A stretch of 64,000 nt of DNA from Alentia gelatinosa (taxonomy: Eukaryota; Annelida; Polychaeta; Phyllodocida; Polynoidae). Below, one piece after another: positions 44,945-55,735 of the stretch; positions within the stretch are counted from its first letter, which is position 1; the number at the start of each line of letters is the position of its first letter. The notes beneath the pieces are model-generated. The model was given only the letters and a program-made list of their open reading frames with translations, did no database searches and was not told the origin of the DNA. Location: NCBI GenBank assembly GCA_950022655.1, contig OX465579.1, positions 40,713,950-40,777,949 on the forward strand, read 5' to 3'. A program made the translations under genes and the position numbers.

Positions 44945-47467
44945 TTATGGTATAGCGTCTTTCAATCGTTTCTTCAGGAAGGTTTTGAAATTAGAATAAC
45001 AGTCGATACAACGTAATTCATAGGGTAAAGAGTTCCACAACTGGGGGCCTCGATAATTTAGAGATTTTTTATATGCTGTTAATTTTGGTAAGTTTTGTTT
45101 GAATATCGGGCCCTCATTGAGTCTGGTGTTACGAGCAGGTATGTGTAGCATGCTCGGTTCGTTAAGTTTTCTGTACATATAACCGAGAATATGGGCATCG
45201 CGTCTTTCCTGAAGAAGTGGAAGTTGTGCAGTTCGATGTAATATTGTTCTCGGCGTTAAGGGATGCAGCTTGTATATGATCCTCAGAGCTTGATTCTGTA
45301 AGGTTTGTAAGTCAACTAGGCTCGTTCCATACGCTGATGAATAAAGTGTATCTCCATAGTCAAGCAATGGTAATAACATAGATTTGTATATCTGTAAGCA
45401 AACACTCTTGGGTAAGTAGCTCCCAATCTTGTTCAGTAAATAAAGTTTGTGCGAAATGGTTCGACGAATATTGTTGATATGTTGCTTAAAAGTGAGGTTT
45501 CTATCCAATGTAACCCCAAGATACTTGTACGAAGGGACTATCTGTAAGTTACGCCCATTTAACGATAGAAAACAGTTATTGTTGTTTTTATTATTTACCT
45601 TACCAGTCGAACCAAAGATCACAGATTTGGTCTTATCAGTATTAATAGTAAGTGAATTTTGAGCACACCATTTGGAAAGATTGTTCAAATCAAACTGAGC
45701 ACAATTAACAGCATCATGTAAAGTGGTTGATGAGAAATAAATAACAGTGTCATCAGCGTAATGGAGATAGTTACATTTTGTGATAGATTTATGCAAGTCA
45801 TTAATGTATAGTATAAACAACAACGGACCTAAAATGGATCCTTGTGGGACCCCATATGTAATAATTTTAGCAGCTGATAGAGTATTGTTTGCCATAGTGC
45901 GTTGGGTTCTTCCATCTAGATAACTACCAAACCACTTTAAACATGAATCCTTTAGGCCAATTAGTTCTAATTTTTTAAACAAAATCCCATGATCAATAGT
46001 ATCAAAGGCCTTGCGGAAGTCTATGTATGTACAAACAGTAATCTGGCCCAGATTGATTTTTTCCCATATGTCAGTAGTCAAGGTAGAAATGGTGTCCAAG
46101 GTTGAATGTTTTGAACGAAAACCGTTTTGCTTATCAGATAAAATTTTGTTTCCTTCAACAAAATCATATAAGTGGTTATGGACAACTCTTTCGATGATCT
46201 TTCCTGGCAGCGGTAGGAGCGAGATCGGCCTGAGATTACTAACCTCTGTACTCTTGCCGTCTTTCTTTAATGGTATAACGATCGCCTCCTTCCATCTGCC
46301 AGGAAAGACACCCGAAGCAAGTGAAGTATTCACCAGGTGTAGTAACTGGGCAGAAAGAGCAGTAAACGCATCTTTTAGATATCTGGAGGAAATTCCTGGG
46401 ATAGCAGATGACTTTGTAACTGATATTTGCTTTATGATAGAGACCAACTCGGAATGGTCAGTCTGAATAAGGCCCAGATGATTGATGCTTGCAGCAACTT
46501 GACTTACCCACTGTGTGGCATTTTGTTTAGCTAGTTTGGGCCCGATTTCCACGAAGAAATCATTGATGAAATCAGCAGTGTTATTAGGGGGTATGGGGAC
46601 ATTATCATTCTCTAATTTGATATATTCTACTTTTGATGGATCTTCTTTCGTAAATTTAGAAATAGTTTTCCAGAACTTTTTACTGTCATTGTGCTGTGAA
46701 TCTAGGATGTCATTTAAGTATTCTCTTTTAGCATGTTTCAGACTTTTATTTACAGCATTTCTCGCACGTCTTGCAGCTGACCAGGCGTCTTTGTTGTTTA
46801 GTCTCTTAGCCCTAGCAAGGAGCCGATCCTTTTCTTTGATCTCCTCTATCAATTCATTGGAGAGCCAGATCTCCCTTTTTTCATAAACTTTAAAAGATTT
46901 AATTGGGCACTGCTTGTCCAATTCAGTGGTTATTTTACTCAGCATCGTCTTCCATAAGGTATTTGGGTCTTGTTCAAGGTACCAATTGTTCCAATCTAAA
47001 TTAGTTAATGATTGCATAAACACATCTCTATTGTAATATCTAGGTGATCTCCCTTGGAATTCGACCTTATTTTTAGTATTTTTCTGTTTTTTCCTAATGA
47101 CGAAGATGCCTAGGTAGTCACTAATATGATTTGGCATAATTCCTGACGATATGTAATTGTGGTTATTTGTCATTATCAAGTCCAAACAGCTGTTTCTTAT
47201 TTCACTATACCGTGTGACAACCCGGATCAGCTGGTGCATGCCTGAGGCACTTTCAAGTAGTTTTAATTCTTTATATTCCTGCGAGCTAGTTGTGAGATAA
47301 TCAATATTAAAATCTCCCAGTAGGAATATGTCTGGGTTCCTGAGTTGCATAATTTCATATAAGTTTTCCCTGAGAATACCAGTAAAAGTATGAATATTGC
47401 TATTAGGGGGTCTATAAATACTAGCCAATCCGTTGGTCTTACAAAAGGGAGAGTCACTTTGATCCAC
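44945..47467 (-). CDS. LINE endonuclease/reverse transcriptase ORF2, 840 codons
   Basis: From the N-terminus: SIYRPPNSN and LLGDFNIDYL (APE endonuclease blocks, residues about 16-55), SCLDLIMTN (about 92), a weak catalytic-His block (NHISDYLGIFVI, about 112) where SDH would be expected, then the RT with VIPLKKDGKSTEVSNLRPIS (about 398), KQNGFRSKHSTLD (about 450), YIDFRKAFDTIDH (about 483), GVPQGSILGPLLFILYINDL (about 535), HYADDTVIYFS (about 563), LTINTDKTKSVIFGS (about 600), YKYLGVTLDRNLTFK (about 645) and LLPLLDYGDTLYSSA (about 705). The Asp pair of YADD is intact. The first 13 or so residues are read in the wrong frame because of the frameshift near 47423, so this ATG is not the real start. 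The SDH to SDY change would damage the endonuclease. Confidence 0.93.
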   Translation of the reverse strand: MDQSDSPFCKTNGLASIYRPPNSNIHTFTGILRENLYEIMQLRNPDIFLLGDFNIDYLTTSSQEYKELKLLESASGMHQLIRVVTRYSEIRNSCLDLIMTNNHNYISSGIMPNHISDYLGIFVIRKKQKNTKNKVEFQGRSPRYYNRDVFMQSLTNLDWNNWYLEQDPNTLWKTMLSKITTELDKQCPIKSFKVYEKREIWLSNELIEEIKEKDRLLARAKRLNNKDAWSAARRARNAVNKSLKHAKREYLNDILDSQHNDSKKFWKTISKFTKEDPSKVEYIKLENDNVPIPPNNTADFINDFFVEIGPKLAKQNATQWVSQVAASINHLGLIQTDHSELVSIIKQISVTKSSAIPGISSRYLKDAFTALSAQLLHLVNTSLASGVFPGRWKEAIVIPLKKDGKSTEVSNLRPISLLPLPGKIIERVVHNHLYDFVEGNKILSDKQNGFRSKHSTLDTISTLTTDIWEKINLGQITVCTYIDFRKAFDTIDHGILFKKLELIGLKDSCLKWFGSYLDGRTQRTMANNTLSAAKIITYGVPQGSILGPLLFILYINDLHKSITKCNYLHYADDTVIYFSSTTLHDAVNCAQFDLNNLSKWCAQNSLTINTDKTKSVIFGSTGKVNNKNNNNCFLSLNGRNLQIVPSYKYLGVTLDRNLTFKQHINNIRRTISHKLYLLNKIGSYLPKSVCLQIYKSMLLPLLDYGDTLYSSAYGTSLVDLQTLQNQALRIIYKLHPLTPRTILHRTAQLPLLQERRDAHILGYMYRKLNEPSMLHIPARNTRLNEGPIFKQNLPKLTAYKKSLNYRGPQLWNSLPYELRCIDCYSNFKTFLKKRLKDAIP

Positions 47468-47553
47468 AGGATTTCTAGATCTGCTGTATTACTCCAGTAA
47501 TTTTGAAGTGAGTTAGTATCATGAGCTAATTCTTGTTTTATATAGAGACCCAC
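47421..47553 (-). pseudogene. Endonuclease N-terminal part of the same LINE, other frame
   Basis: Reads GLYIKQELAHDTNSLQNYWS, then EILWIKVTLPFVRPTDWL, the usual GGVGLYI and E-x-[LI]-W-[IV] blocks upstream of SIYRPPNS. The continuation moves to the frame of the 840-codon ORF at about 47421-47426, so a single-base change would explain the break. Upstream endonuclease blocks are missing through 5' truncation. Confidence 0.85.
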
Positions 47554-47664
47554 CCCTCATACCAGTTAATTGTCGATTAACAATGTATTGCTAATTTTTT
47601 TAGCTCTATGGAATTCATGCCCAAACTGCTATAAACTATCAAAAACTGGTTCTAAAAAACAACG

Positions 47665-47700
47665 CCCCCCCCCCCCCCCCCCCCCCCACACACACACACA
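47665..47700. repeat. C23 homopolymer followed by (CA)n
   Basis: 23 consecutive C (47665-47687), then ACACAC to 47700. Homopolymer length may be unreliable in an assembly. Confidence 0.9.
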
Positions 47701-48254
47701 AAGGATGCCATAACACATGTAGGAACAGGTCATCTTCATCAGGTATTATTCACTGTGGTTTTGAAAACAAAATTGAGAAAAATGTCAAATCAAAGGGATG
47801 AATAAAGGCTGCTTCTTATAAAAATATTAAATAGATTAATCCAGCAGCCAATTTAGAAGAGAAACATATTTTTGAGTCGTTGGGTGGATGATGGTTAGGA
47901 TCTTTGATGTATGGTTCCTCTGACGTTGCGCGCTCCCCGAATGACAGGAGGGAGCGTTGACGCCACGTATCACAGTTCTGCCGTTTCTCGAGTCGGATCT
48001 GCTATTAATTATCGCCACTTTACCCATGAATGCCCATTGATCAGTCCAGCCTCAACCTATGTATTGATGTAGTATGTACATAAGGACATGAGAAAATGCC
48101 TCAGAAATGCATGAATCTGTCTCATTCTAAATATCATGGGCCAAAGGTGTCCAGACACCAAATGGGGAATGAAGAGGATCAGCCGCGAGTTGAGGTGAAA
48201 ATGAAGTGCTGTGGGAGTAGAAGGTGGGAACATCATATGCCAGACTATATTGGT
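47701..48254. other. Unassigned interval
   Basis: Nothing recognised. Confidence 0.4.
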
Positions 48255-48768
48255 CAAGTGGGATTCACACGATTGGACAAATGGACCTGAGACTGGTGTA
48301 CTTAACACCTTTGCATCAGTCAGCTACTATTTCCAGCTAGGTACAAAGTTTCACAGATTGGAGAGTTCTACAGTCTCAGGGTAACATGGCGGATTCAATT
48401 CACATGTGAAGACTTAACAGGTACAAAGTCTCACCCCTACACCCCTACACAGGGTACACAGGGAACACAGGGTGCACAATCGATGACTCAGGGTACTTCC
48501 CCGTGTGAATAAGTGTTATTTGGGACCACTGAGACTCAAAGATTCGGGGAGAGAAATACATTTGTCTCACCAAAATGCCCCTCTAAATTTTAAACCTATT
48601 TAAAGTCAAAATCTCATGAGATTCTGTTCCTTGTTAGGGGTGATTGTCGCCGACAATTGCAAGGGGGAAAAGTTGTCTCAGCAAAATGAAACCTGTCAAT
48701 CACACGAGGAGATTGTGTTCCAGTACCTGTGATGTATGTGAATCCCACCGTGTGAATCCCACTTTAGA
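48255..48768. repeat. MITE with AGTGGGATTCACACG TIR, long form
   Basis: Starts AGTGGGATTCACACGATTGG at about 48258 and ends CACCGTGTGAATCCCACT at about 48765, its mirror. The right half shares GTCTCACCAAAATGCC and AATCTCATGAGATTCTGT with the copy at 43716-44295. ACACAGGGTACACAGGGAAC gives a small internal tandem repeat at 48448-48475. Confidence 0.78.
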
Positions 48769-48811
48769 TGAAATTAGCAAAACTTCCCAATCTGGCAAAG
48801 CAGATGCTTGA

Positions 48812-49200
48812 GTGGGATTCACACGATGTAATGGGATTAATTCATGTACCTCACAGGGTGTTTGTCTGAGACAAATCCTACTAGGATTCTTTACTTGAAC
48901 CCAATCTCTTCGTCAAATTCTAGGGTTCCATTTTCCTGAGACAGATGTTTCCCACTTTAGTCGTCAACTTTGTATCGTTATTTCGTGTTGGTATTGGTTT
49001 CTAGTGGGATTCACACGATGGGAATTATGTACCTCAGAGGGTTTTTGTTTGAGATAAGTCTTGCTGAGATCATGCACTGTAACACAATTTCTTCATATAA
49101 TTGTAGGATTCCATTTCCCTGAGACATGATTTTTCCCCTGCAATTGTTGGCAACATTTACCCCTAAAAACGAACAAATTTTAAATCTTGTGAGGTGAAAG
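48812..49200. repeat. MITE with AGTGGGATTCACACG TIR, two adjoining partial copies
   Basis: One copy begins at 48813 and matches 43752 through CACAGGGTGTTTGTCTGAGA and GGGTTCCATTTTCCTGAGAC. A second left end (AGTGGGATTCACACGATGGG) occurs at 49002, with GTTTTTGTTTGAGATAAGTC and GGATTCCATTTCCCTGAGAC, and fades near 49195 (TCTTGTGAGGTGAAAGG). Confidence 0.7.
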
Positions 49201-49260
49201 GCCGTGCTGCGAGGCGAATGCCAGAGTTCATGCCAGTGGTGGGCTAGGGGCATAATATCG

Positions 49261-49661
49261 TAAAACCTGATGAGTTTTAATCTGGGCTCCCGTATGCGAT
49301 GACTGGAGTTTGGCGTTGTGATATCACGAGGCGGAGCTAAGTGATATCCGGAGCCAAAACTCCAGGAGTCGCATACGGGAGCCCAGATTAAAACGAATAA
49401 GGTTTTGATTCTATCCTACCCCCTGTGAACGATATTTTTATGTGAGGATAATAACAAAAAACATGATAAAAACTTTCTGAAGTCTTCCATATAGCTCTCC
49501 TTGCTTCTCTGAAGGCGCTTGGAACTACTTTCAGCTGCTGATCTCTGATTGGTCCATTTTTTGTATGCTCCTAGGAGCGATTTTTTATCCGTATGCGACA
49601 TACGGGCGCATACGGAAAGTCAATGTTAAGCCTATGGAATTTTATATTAGGGGTAGGATAA
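49261..49661 (+). repeat. Foldback family, copy B (best preserved)
   Basis: Hairpin 1 (49274-49397): two arms of about 54 bases, roughly 88% complementary by eye, around the core GAGGCGGAGCTAAGTG (49328-49343). Arm words are GTTTTAATCTGGGCTCCCG, TATGCGATGACTGGAGTTTG, then GATATCAC. Then GGTTTTGATTCTATCCTACC. Hairpin 2 (about 49560-49612) reads GTATGCTCCTAGGAGCG, CCGTATGCGACATACGG and GCGCATACGG. TGATTGGTCC lies before it and GTTAAGCCTATGG, then TTAGGGGTAGGATAAA after it. Confidence 0.88.
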
Positions 49662-49754
49662 AGAGCACTACAGTGGTAACTGAGGCTCCATAGAATATTA
49701 CATCACAAGCTTACATTTATTGGAGTAACACAACATAAATTCCTGAGTAGACTG

Positions 49755-49975
49755 TAAAATATCTCCCGCAAATTTTACGGTATTTCTCTAGCAACTGGGT
49801 GCCAGGGAAACACCGTAAATTTTACGGGTAAGCGTATCATATTTCCGACCGTAAATCTTAACTGTATTAAACCATATTTTGAAAACGATCCAAACTCAAA
49901 ATGTATTTCTGACCTTATATCTTAACTGTAATAAGGTATATTTTGTCAACGGTTCAGACTTGTAAATACGAAAGT
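49755..49975. repeat. CCGTAAATTTTACGG palindrome and adjoining duplication
   Basis: Arms CCCGCAAATTTTACGGTATT and the mirror of CCCGTAAAATTTACGGTGTT flank a GGTGCC-type centre (49768-49829). To the right a unit of about 66 bases is repeated twice (GACCGTAAATCTTAACTGTA and GACCTTATATCTTAACTGTA, each followed by a TATTTTG word). Confidence 0.75.
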
Positions 49976-50744
49976 GCAAGGCTGTATAAAAAAAGACTAT
50001 ATAAACCCATTGATAGGCATTTACCATAACATATGTTATCATTTTCATTGATCATTGTTATCAATGACATTCTGACATCTTAGTTTTTGAACGCGAATGT
50101 TATCAGTGCCGACCACATTACATATACTTATCAAAATGTTAAAGTACATGGTTACATTTTGTACAAAAAGTTGAAGTCAATCCTAGTTATATCTCAGAAA
50201 TGTCCTCTGAAAGTAGTGGTTAATCCTCCGAATAATAGAAATGTCATTCAAACTCGAAAATGAATGTGGTTTAAATGGCAGAGACAGTACAGAGATAAAT
50301 TGATATCTATAACTCATCTTGATGAGATCTGTTGCTGATATTGGAGTCATTCTATAAGTATATCTAATATGTCTATATTTACAGTTTCGTACTATATAAA
50401 TTGACCGTAGATTGGATGGTTTACAGGACTGAATTAATTTATAGTTAAATACCGTTTTGTGATACCAAATATATGGCATGGAACTGTAGATAAGATTACG
50501 GTAATACACCGACCACGTTTACGCTAGTATGCTGTATAATCTAGTTCAGTTTATTCAATGGAACCACGCGTTATGTCAATAGACCTCTATATTCTAAACC
50601 ACGAACGGATGGTTGTAGCGCGCACTGAACATTACTGGTGATGTTTTTGTTATTTACTTTTTAGCGATTTCTACTGCATGTTAGGTTATTGTGTGGGGGC
50701 GGGGGAAAGGAATGAATCCGAGGGACCTGACACGATGCTATCCA
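49976..50744. other. Unassigned interval
   Basis: A 108-codon frame on the - strand (50183-50509) has no recognisable motif; it is Ser/Tyr/Ile-rich and may be a decayed LINE C-terminus, but I cannot show it. Confidence 0.35.
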
Positions 50745-50975
50745 GGTAAGGGGCCCCTCCCACCTACTACGATTAACTCTACGATTAACCCTTTGGCCGC
50801 GTCGGCGACAAACTAAAAAAATCGTGGAGGTATCACCGACAAACTCCTCAATTAGTCAGGTTTTGTCGCAGACGAACTAGCTTCGCGCCGACGCACTACG
50901 ACGCACTACAACAAAAAAACGTTAATCGTAGAGGCTCTACGATATTCAAACATGGTTGAATTTCGTAGAGCGTCG
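50745..50975. repeat. Harbinger-like MITE, divergent
   Basis: TAAGGGGCCCCTCCCACCTA and CTACGAT words start it. The interior has inverted CGACGC/GCGTCG words and ATCGTAGAGGCTCTACGAT, a 19-base palindrome at about 50924-50942. No matching right terminus was found. Confidence 0.45.
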
Positions 50976-52435
50976 AGCGTCAAAGTTTTCAATAATTTTG
51001 GGGTGTTTTCTTTCCTCAAAATTGGGAACAAGTTTATTTCGTGTATTATGCCTTCTGTGTCATCCACTCCGCCATAGACATACTGTGAATACATGGCAGA
51101 AGCTGTGTGTTTGACCAACAACATGGAGGCGACCCCCGACAACTGCCGTCTTTCTTTCTGTCATTTGGCTTTCTTATATTGTAATTGTAATATACTCCAA
51201 GACCTTTTTTTCTTCCTTCGCCGCTGAAGTTAAAGCCTATATATCCAAACAGTAATCTGTATACCCTGATGCACCACCAACAGTGCAGAAAATTGTTTAA
51301 GCAAAAGAATTGTAAATCCACGCTAGAAAGTGTAGGGATGTAGAGATCTAGACACTCTTAGTTAGGAAGCGAAACGTATCTTAACATCCCAGAAAATGTC
51401 TTCTTTACTTTAAAACATAAATCACTAACAAAAGTGATAATTTTCACTAAAGAGGGTATTGTTATATAGGGTCAATGGAAATGACTTATTTTTCTTTTTT
51501 CTTTTTTCTTTTTTTATACAAAACGTTATCACTCATATTTAAGCAGCATTGCAGATATAAGAAGACATTATGTACATATTTTCTATTCAAGGTTCTACAC
51601 TCGAACCTGAGTTGATAGCTTCGTATTAACCAGCAACAGACAAATTCTAAGTCGGCCTCGAAGTGCCAACCATCTGGAACCTTTTTTGTTTTCGTTTCAT
51701 TTGAGAATAAATGTGGCATTGCGAATCTCATCGAGAACAGACGCTTAAAAAGTATATCGATGTATTGATCAATCAGAATTAATTACTCTACTCACGTTTA
51801 CGGTTGATGAACTGTTAACGCCTTGATAGTGGTTCGGTTTAATCCAATTTCGACAGAAGCAGTCCCCGAACGAAGCTCCACACGCCTGGAAATGAAACTA
51901 GTTGTGGTTAGCTCGGGTAGTTTATTGTGCCCGGGTGACTATGTATCTATGAAATTCTATAAATGTTATATTCTATACAGTGAAAATGATATCCATTCTT
52001 TGGCGCTGATATTAAGCACACGATTAAATACTAAGCAGCAGCGCTGATTCAGCGTATTGTCAATTCTATAAAACTATATCCTGCAACACTCGAGATACAC
52101 TTGCCTATGTTAGGGTGATTGGTATTCTAGTCTGCCACTAGGTAGAGGCACTGGCATGACCATACATTGCCTCACTACCGATCAGTTCCCTCTCGGTACC
52201 AACGAGTAGAGGGCAGGTATGTCCTTTAACATGATGAAACGTATATCATCATACCTGAGGTTGAACATCTATGAAATACTCCCTCTGCTAAGGATGTAGT
52301 ATTGTTAATGATATTCACGCCCTAGGGCCGTAGTGAATGACCGCGAGCATGTAAACAATTAAATTGACTTTGATTGTCTAAGTGTTTTTTTAATGATATT
52401 CACCTATACCAAGATTGTTTTTAAACTGTAGAACT
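50976..52435. other. Unassigned interval
   Basis: No gene seen. A T/C-rich tract lies at 51488-51516. Confidence 0.4.
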
Positions 52436-52556
52436 GAGCCCGTAGCGATAGCCTTCTCGTTCTTTCATCCTTGAAATACGGCCCTTCGCCTACAGCTTGG
52501 GGCCGTATTTCACGTATGAACGACCTTGAACGTCTATCGCTAAGGCCTCAGTAACC
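52436..52556. repeat. Hairpin G, possibly foldback family
   Basis: GAAATACGGCCCTTCGCC and GGGGCCGTATTTC form the inner stem, and GTAGCGATAG with CTATCGCTA an outer stem. The loop contains TTCGCCT (AGGCGAA on the other strand), the start of the foldback core, but the remainder differs. Confidence 0.5.
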
Positions 52557-53505
52557 ACATTTCCTCACAATCCAACGTGTTATGGTGAGCAGATAAAAAC
52601 CTATTGGATGCATTCCTGATATTGATATTCTTTCTCAATATACATCTGTAAAGATTATTGGTAATTACACGATATCGGCGAGGGAGTCATGAATACTGAT
52701 GATTATTAAAGAAAAATACCCCCTGTATTTACGATCTAAATTTTCATATCGTTATAACATAGATGTTGTTTTCACATATCATGGGGGTTCAAACTGCAGA
52801 CAGGAAGACTTTCGTCGTATTTCTTGAGTTTGATCTTGAAAGAAAACATAAACAGGTATGACATATGTAATGTATTCCTGCATGACGATCTACCAGACAT
52901 CATAGTCCTACTGGGTTTGATATAGCAGCATGAACTAAAGATGGATAATTCATTCATGAAAACTCGACACCAGAAGGTTAAAGTGTTATCGGTGTTTATC
53001 AGCACAATATTATTTCTCCTAGTACCATTAACACCACACTTTTTTTGACAAAGTAAGGTGCCTAGTTTGATACAAGGTTTCACGTAGTCATATACATAAT
53101 AGAACTACATGTATGACTAAATATACTATACTGGGTTTGCAACAGGATTTTACACTAGTTCATGTATGGCATGATGATGGATGCGGAAGGGAAGATGCCA
53201 CATAAGGGACTCCTTTTGACTGATAATCAGACCGCATGTGTTCATTAGTTCCAAGCGGTCCTAGGACTACAACGCAATTATTTTTCCCCGCGTCAGAAAA
53301 TGGCGAGGCTCTTATTAAAATTTCCATTATAAAGCAACTGCAACCTAGATCGGCCGCCACCTCTGTCTCCACTCTGTTCACAGCTTACCAAATTGATAAT
53401 AAAGTCTACCTTTATGGTTATTTCCCTTAAAATACATACAGAAGGAAATAAGGGTACGCAAATATGGCTTCGAGAGTAAGATATATCACTCTCTAAACAT
53501 AGGTC
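52557..53505. other. Unassigned interval
   Basis: Only short frames without motifs. Confidence 0.4.
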
Positions 53506-53665
53506 CAGGAAGCTGTTTCAAAACGTGGGTTAAGTCTATGGTTTTGAAACAGCTCCCAGGTCATACAAATGTTCCGCAGGGAAAGTCACGGACACCTACA
53601 GCTTGTGGGTCAAGGTGGCCGTGTATTTATCCCAACCAGAGCTAACGAAGTGTAGCTCTGGCGGC
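53506..53665. repeat. Two hairpins, possibly foldback family copy H
   Basis: GAAGCTGTTTCAAAAC pairs with GTTTTGAAACAGCTCC across a spacer containing GTTAAGTCTATGG, the foldback-family word. Further right CCAGAGCTA pairs with TAGCTCTGG around CGAAGTG, preceded by GTGTATTTATCCCAACC, close to the family's TATTTATCCTACCC. Confidence 0.55.
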
Positions 53666-54489
53666 CAGTGTAGCTGCGAGCCTGTTACCTAATTGTGCCA
53701 AAACCCACTAGATGGCAGCAAAAAGGTGTTATATTAACCATGTTTCTCAACGAGAGCGAATGAAAGGACTTAAGATGCGCCAAATACTGGCTTGATACCA
53801 CCTCTCATTTGTCTATTGAAGCCCTCAATTTGTCGGGCAAGGATTCTAATCTCCGAATGGATTCTTGATTATGCTACACTCCACTGAGTATGGGGCAGGC
53901 ACTGACCTTAACAAAACATTTTATTCCTTCTTCAGTCCATGCCGTGTGTCTTCATGCCTGTGTCATGTCTTTAATCCCTTTATTATCTTCCTGCGGCCTT
54001 TACTTTTCTATCCTGACGATATTTTGTCGTCCTCGATCTTTTATTTTATAAGCAACCCACCATACCTGAATTGTGTCAGTTGAATTAGCTCTTTATGTTC
54101 GACACCTCATAGTTGATGTTCTTCAAATGAGCCAGCTAAACGCCAAGCCTTATACCTGTAAGCTAGGTGCTCTACTTGTAGCCAATATTATCACCTCTGT
54201 CATCAAACCATATATAGAACTTGGTGAGTTCTACTAATGCCATGTCCGGATCTGCATTTACGAATAGAGCAGCACGAGCTCGAGGACACGCGCTAAAGGC
54301 TTTTGCTGTAATCACCAAACCATTTTCAGCGATACCTATATACAAATACAACTTAAAGTGGGAGTGGCTGATATTTGGAATTTATTAGTCAGTTTGTAGA
54401 CAGACAGTGCACACTATCAAAGGATAAACAGCAGTAGAAGGATTTCCTGGAGGGCAATGCCTATGCTGCCCCCCTCCCCACACATGGCT
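53666..54489. other. Unassigned interval
   Basis: Short frames only, no motif. Confidence 0.4.
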
Positions 54490-55330
54490 GAACGAGTAGG
54501 GGGTTCAGTCTGGTGAACGAGATGAAGTGTTGGGCAGTTCACACGAGAAACGCGGGGTCCAGCATGCAGTCACACCTGCACATTCCGAGGCTGCGATGAA
54601 GCGAGGGGAATCCGAGGCAGAGATATTCTTTGCAGAGCCAATCGAGATGACGAAATTGTCCACCAATATGACAATGTCCTTACATGTTAGCATATGAAAC
54701 ATGAGGCGGCAAGAATACAACAAGTGGGTCGAGTCGAAGAGGTTGGAGACCTGGAGCAGCGTCATGAAGGCGAGTAGGGCCATCCTGATGAGTAGACCAA
54801 TAGTGGAGCTGTTGGCCTGCCGGAAGATGAGTTGCAGCAGCTCCTCAGCGATAGAGGGGGCTCAGTGCGTGATTAGGTCCGCCTGTAGAGACGGCTCATG
54901 ATGGCTCATGATGGCAGCCGCCTGCTGGGATGAGAAGGCGGAAGCGGCTTTGAGATACAGTGCCTGGCGCCTGACAGATAATTCCTGACGGATCCAAGAA
55001 GATTAAGAGTTTCCGCCAAGGTTTGTACGTAGGGGCAAGCAAAGCGTAGTGCCTGTGGTCTTTGTTCTTCTGAGTGGAGGGGGCGACAGCCGTTTTGAAG
55101 AACTGCAGCATCAGCTGGTCTAGAGGCAGCGGGGCACCTGGAAGGAGATCAAAAGAGTAGCCTGCATTCCGAAGGGGGATGGAACAGGGGTAAGAAATGC
55201 AGTTCAGAGCCTCGCTCCACACCCTCTTTGGCGAGGTCGCAGTCCTGGAGTACCACCTCGAACCAAACGTGTTGCGCCCAGGTGGCGACGAAGTCCTGTG
55301 AATGAGCGGCGCGAGGACTGCCACATGGGA
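54490..55330 (-). pseudogene. Tyrosine recombinase remnant (DIRS-like, probable)
   Basis: Read on the - strand in changing frames. First, LPLDQLMLQFFKTAVAPSTQ (about 55075-55125), like the start of a core-binding domain, then LAETLNLLGSVRNYLSGARH (about 54960-55010), whose [TS]-[IV]-R-N-Y-[IL]-S-[GA]-[VA]-R pattern is typical of the second helix region. Then MALLAFMTLLQVSNL (about 54740-54783), LTCKDIVILVDNFVISIGSA and SDSPRFIAA, resembling the A-F-x-x-L-L-R-x-S-N-L start of the catalytic domain with its D-[IV]-x-x and I-x-x-S-K-[TN] blocks. The catalytic Arg is read as Gln, and frames are broken, so it is dead. DIRS or Ngaro elements carry such enzymes; which one cannot be decided. Confidence 0.5.
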
Positions 55331-55735
55331 GGCGACGTTGACAACTGCCTGCCTGGCGGCTGCCTCCCTCCCCCCTCCCCCAGGAATGTATGGCAGGCCA
55401 TGACCAGGGCGTAAGCCCCTCTGTGTAGCATGCCTGGCCCAAGGTTGAGGTCAATGGCGATGATCATGCAGGAGCGAGGCTGTTGTGCCGTCCAGCAGAG
55501 ATGGGCCTTCCATAGTCCTACCAGGGGTATCCTCGATGTTCCCCTGAGGTCATCCAGACGTTTTTCCGTTTTCAGCTGTCTATCCTCCCCGAGCGGATTC
55601 TTCTTTGGTTTCTTTAATGTGCTCCAGGGGAAGCCAGGAGGTAGCGCGGAAAATGTGGAGTATGCCACCAGGGGGGCCGCCAAGTCCTCCCGCATACTGA
55701 CCATTACTCCTCACATGTTCGATACAATATGCTAG
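55331..55735 (-). other. Unassigned G+C-rich part upstream of the recombinase remnant
   Basis: A 166-codon frame on the - strand (55204-55704) contains MIIAIDLNLGPGMLHRGAYA but shows no motif of reverse transcriptase or RNase H that I can recognise. It shares composition with the recombinase remnant and may belong to the same element. Confidence 0.35.

Larger units (their letters stand above)
44658..47565 (-). mobile_element. CR1/Jockey-like LINE, 5'-truncated, nearly intact
   Basis: Poly(A) tail shown as a T run at 44658-44676, then a 3' UTR with an AATAAA signal (TTTATT on the + strand at 44684), the RT, and the C-terminal two thirds of the endonuclease, ending abruptly at about 47565. There is one frameshift at about 47421-47426. 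No target-site duplication could be matched with confidence. The same 3' end occurs alone at 33.5 kb, so the family has been active more than once locally. Confidence 0.88.

Noticed and set aside
44640..47585. ATTAAC words near both ends as target duplication of the - strand LINE
   Set aside because: They do not abut the element ends on both sides, so they do not qualify as a duplication.
55204..55704. 166-codon - strand frame as a gene
   Set aside because: No domain recognised; G+C-rich sequence keeps all frames open, with two other long frames overlapping it. Kept only as an unassigned neighbour of the recombinase remnant.
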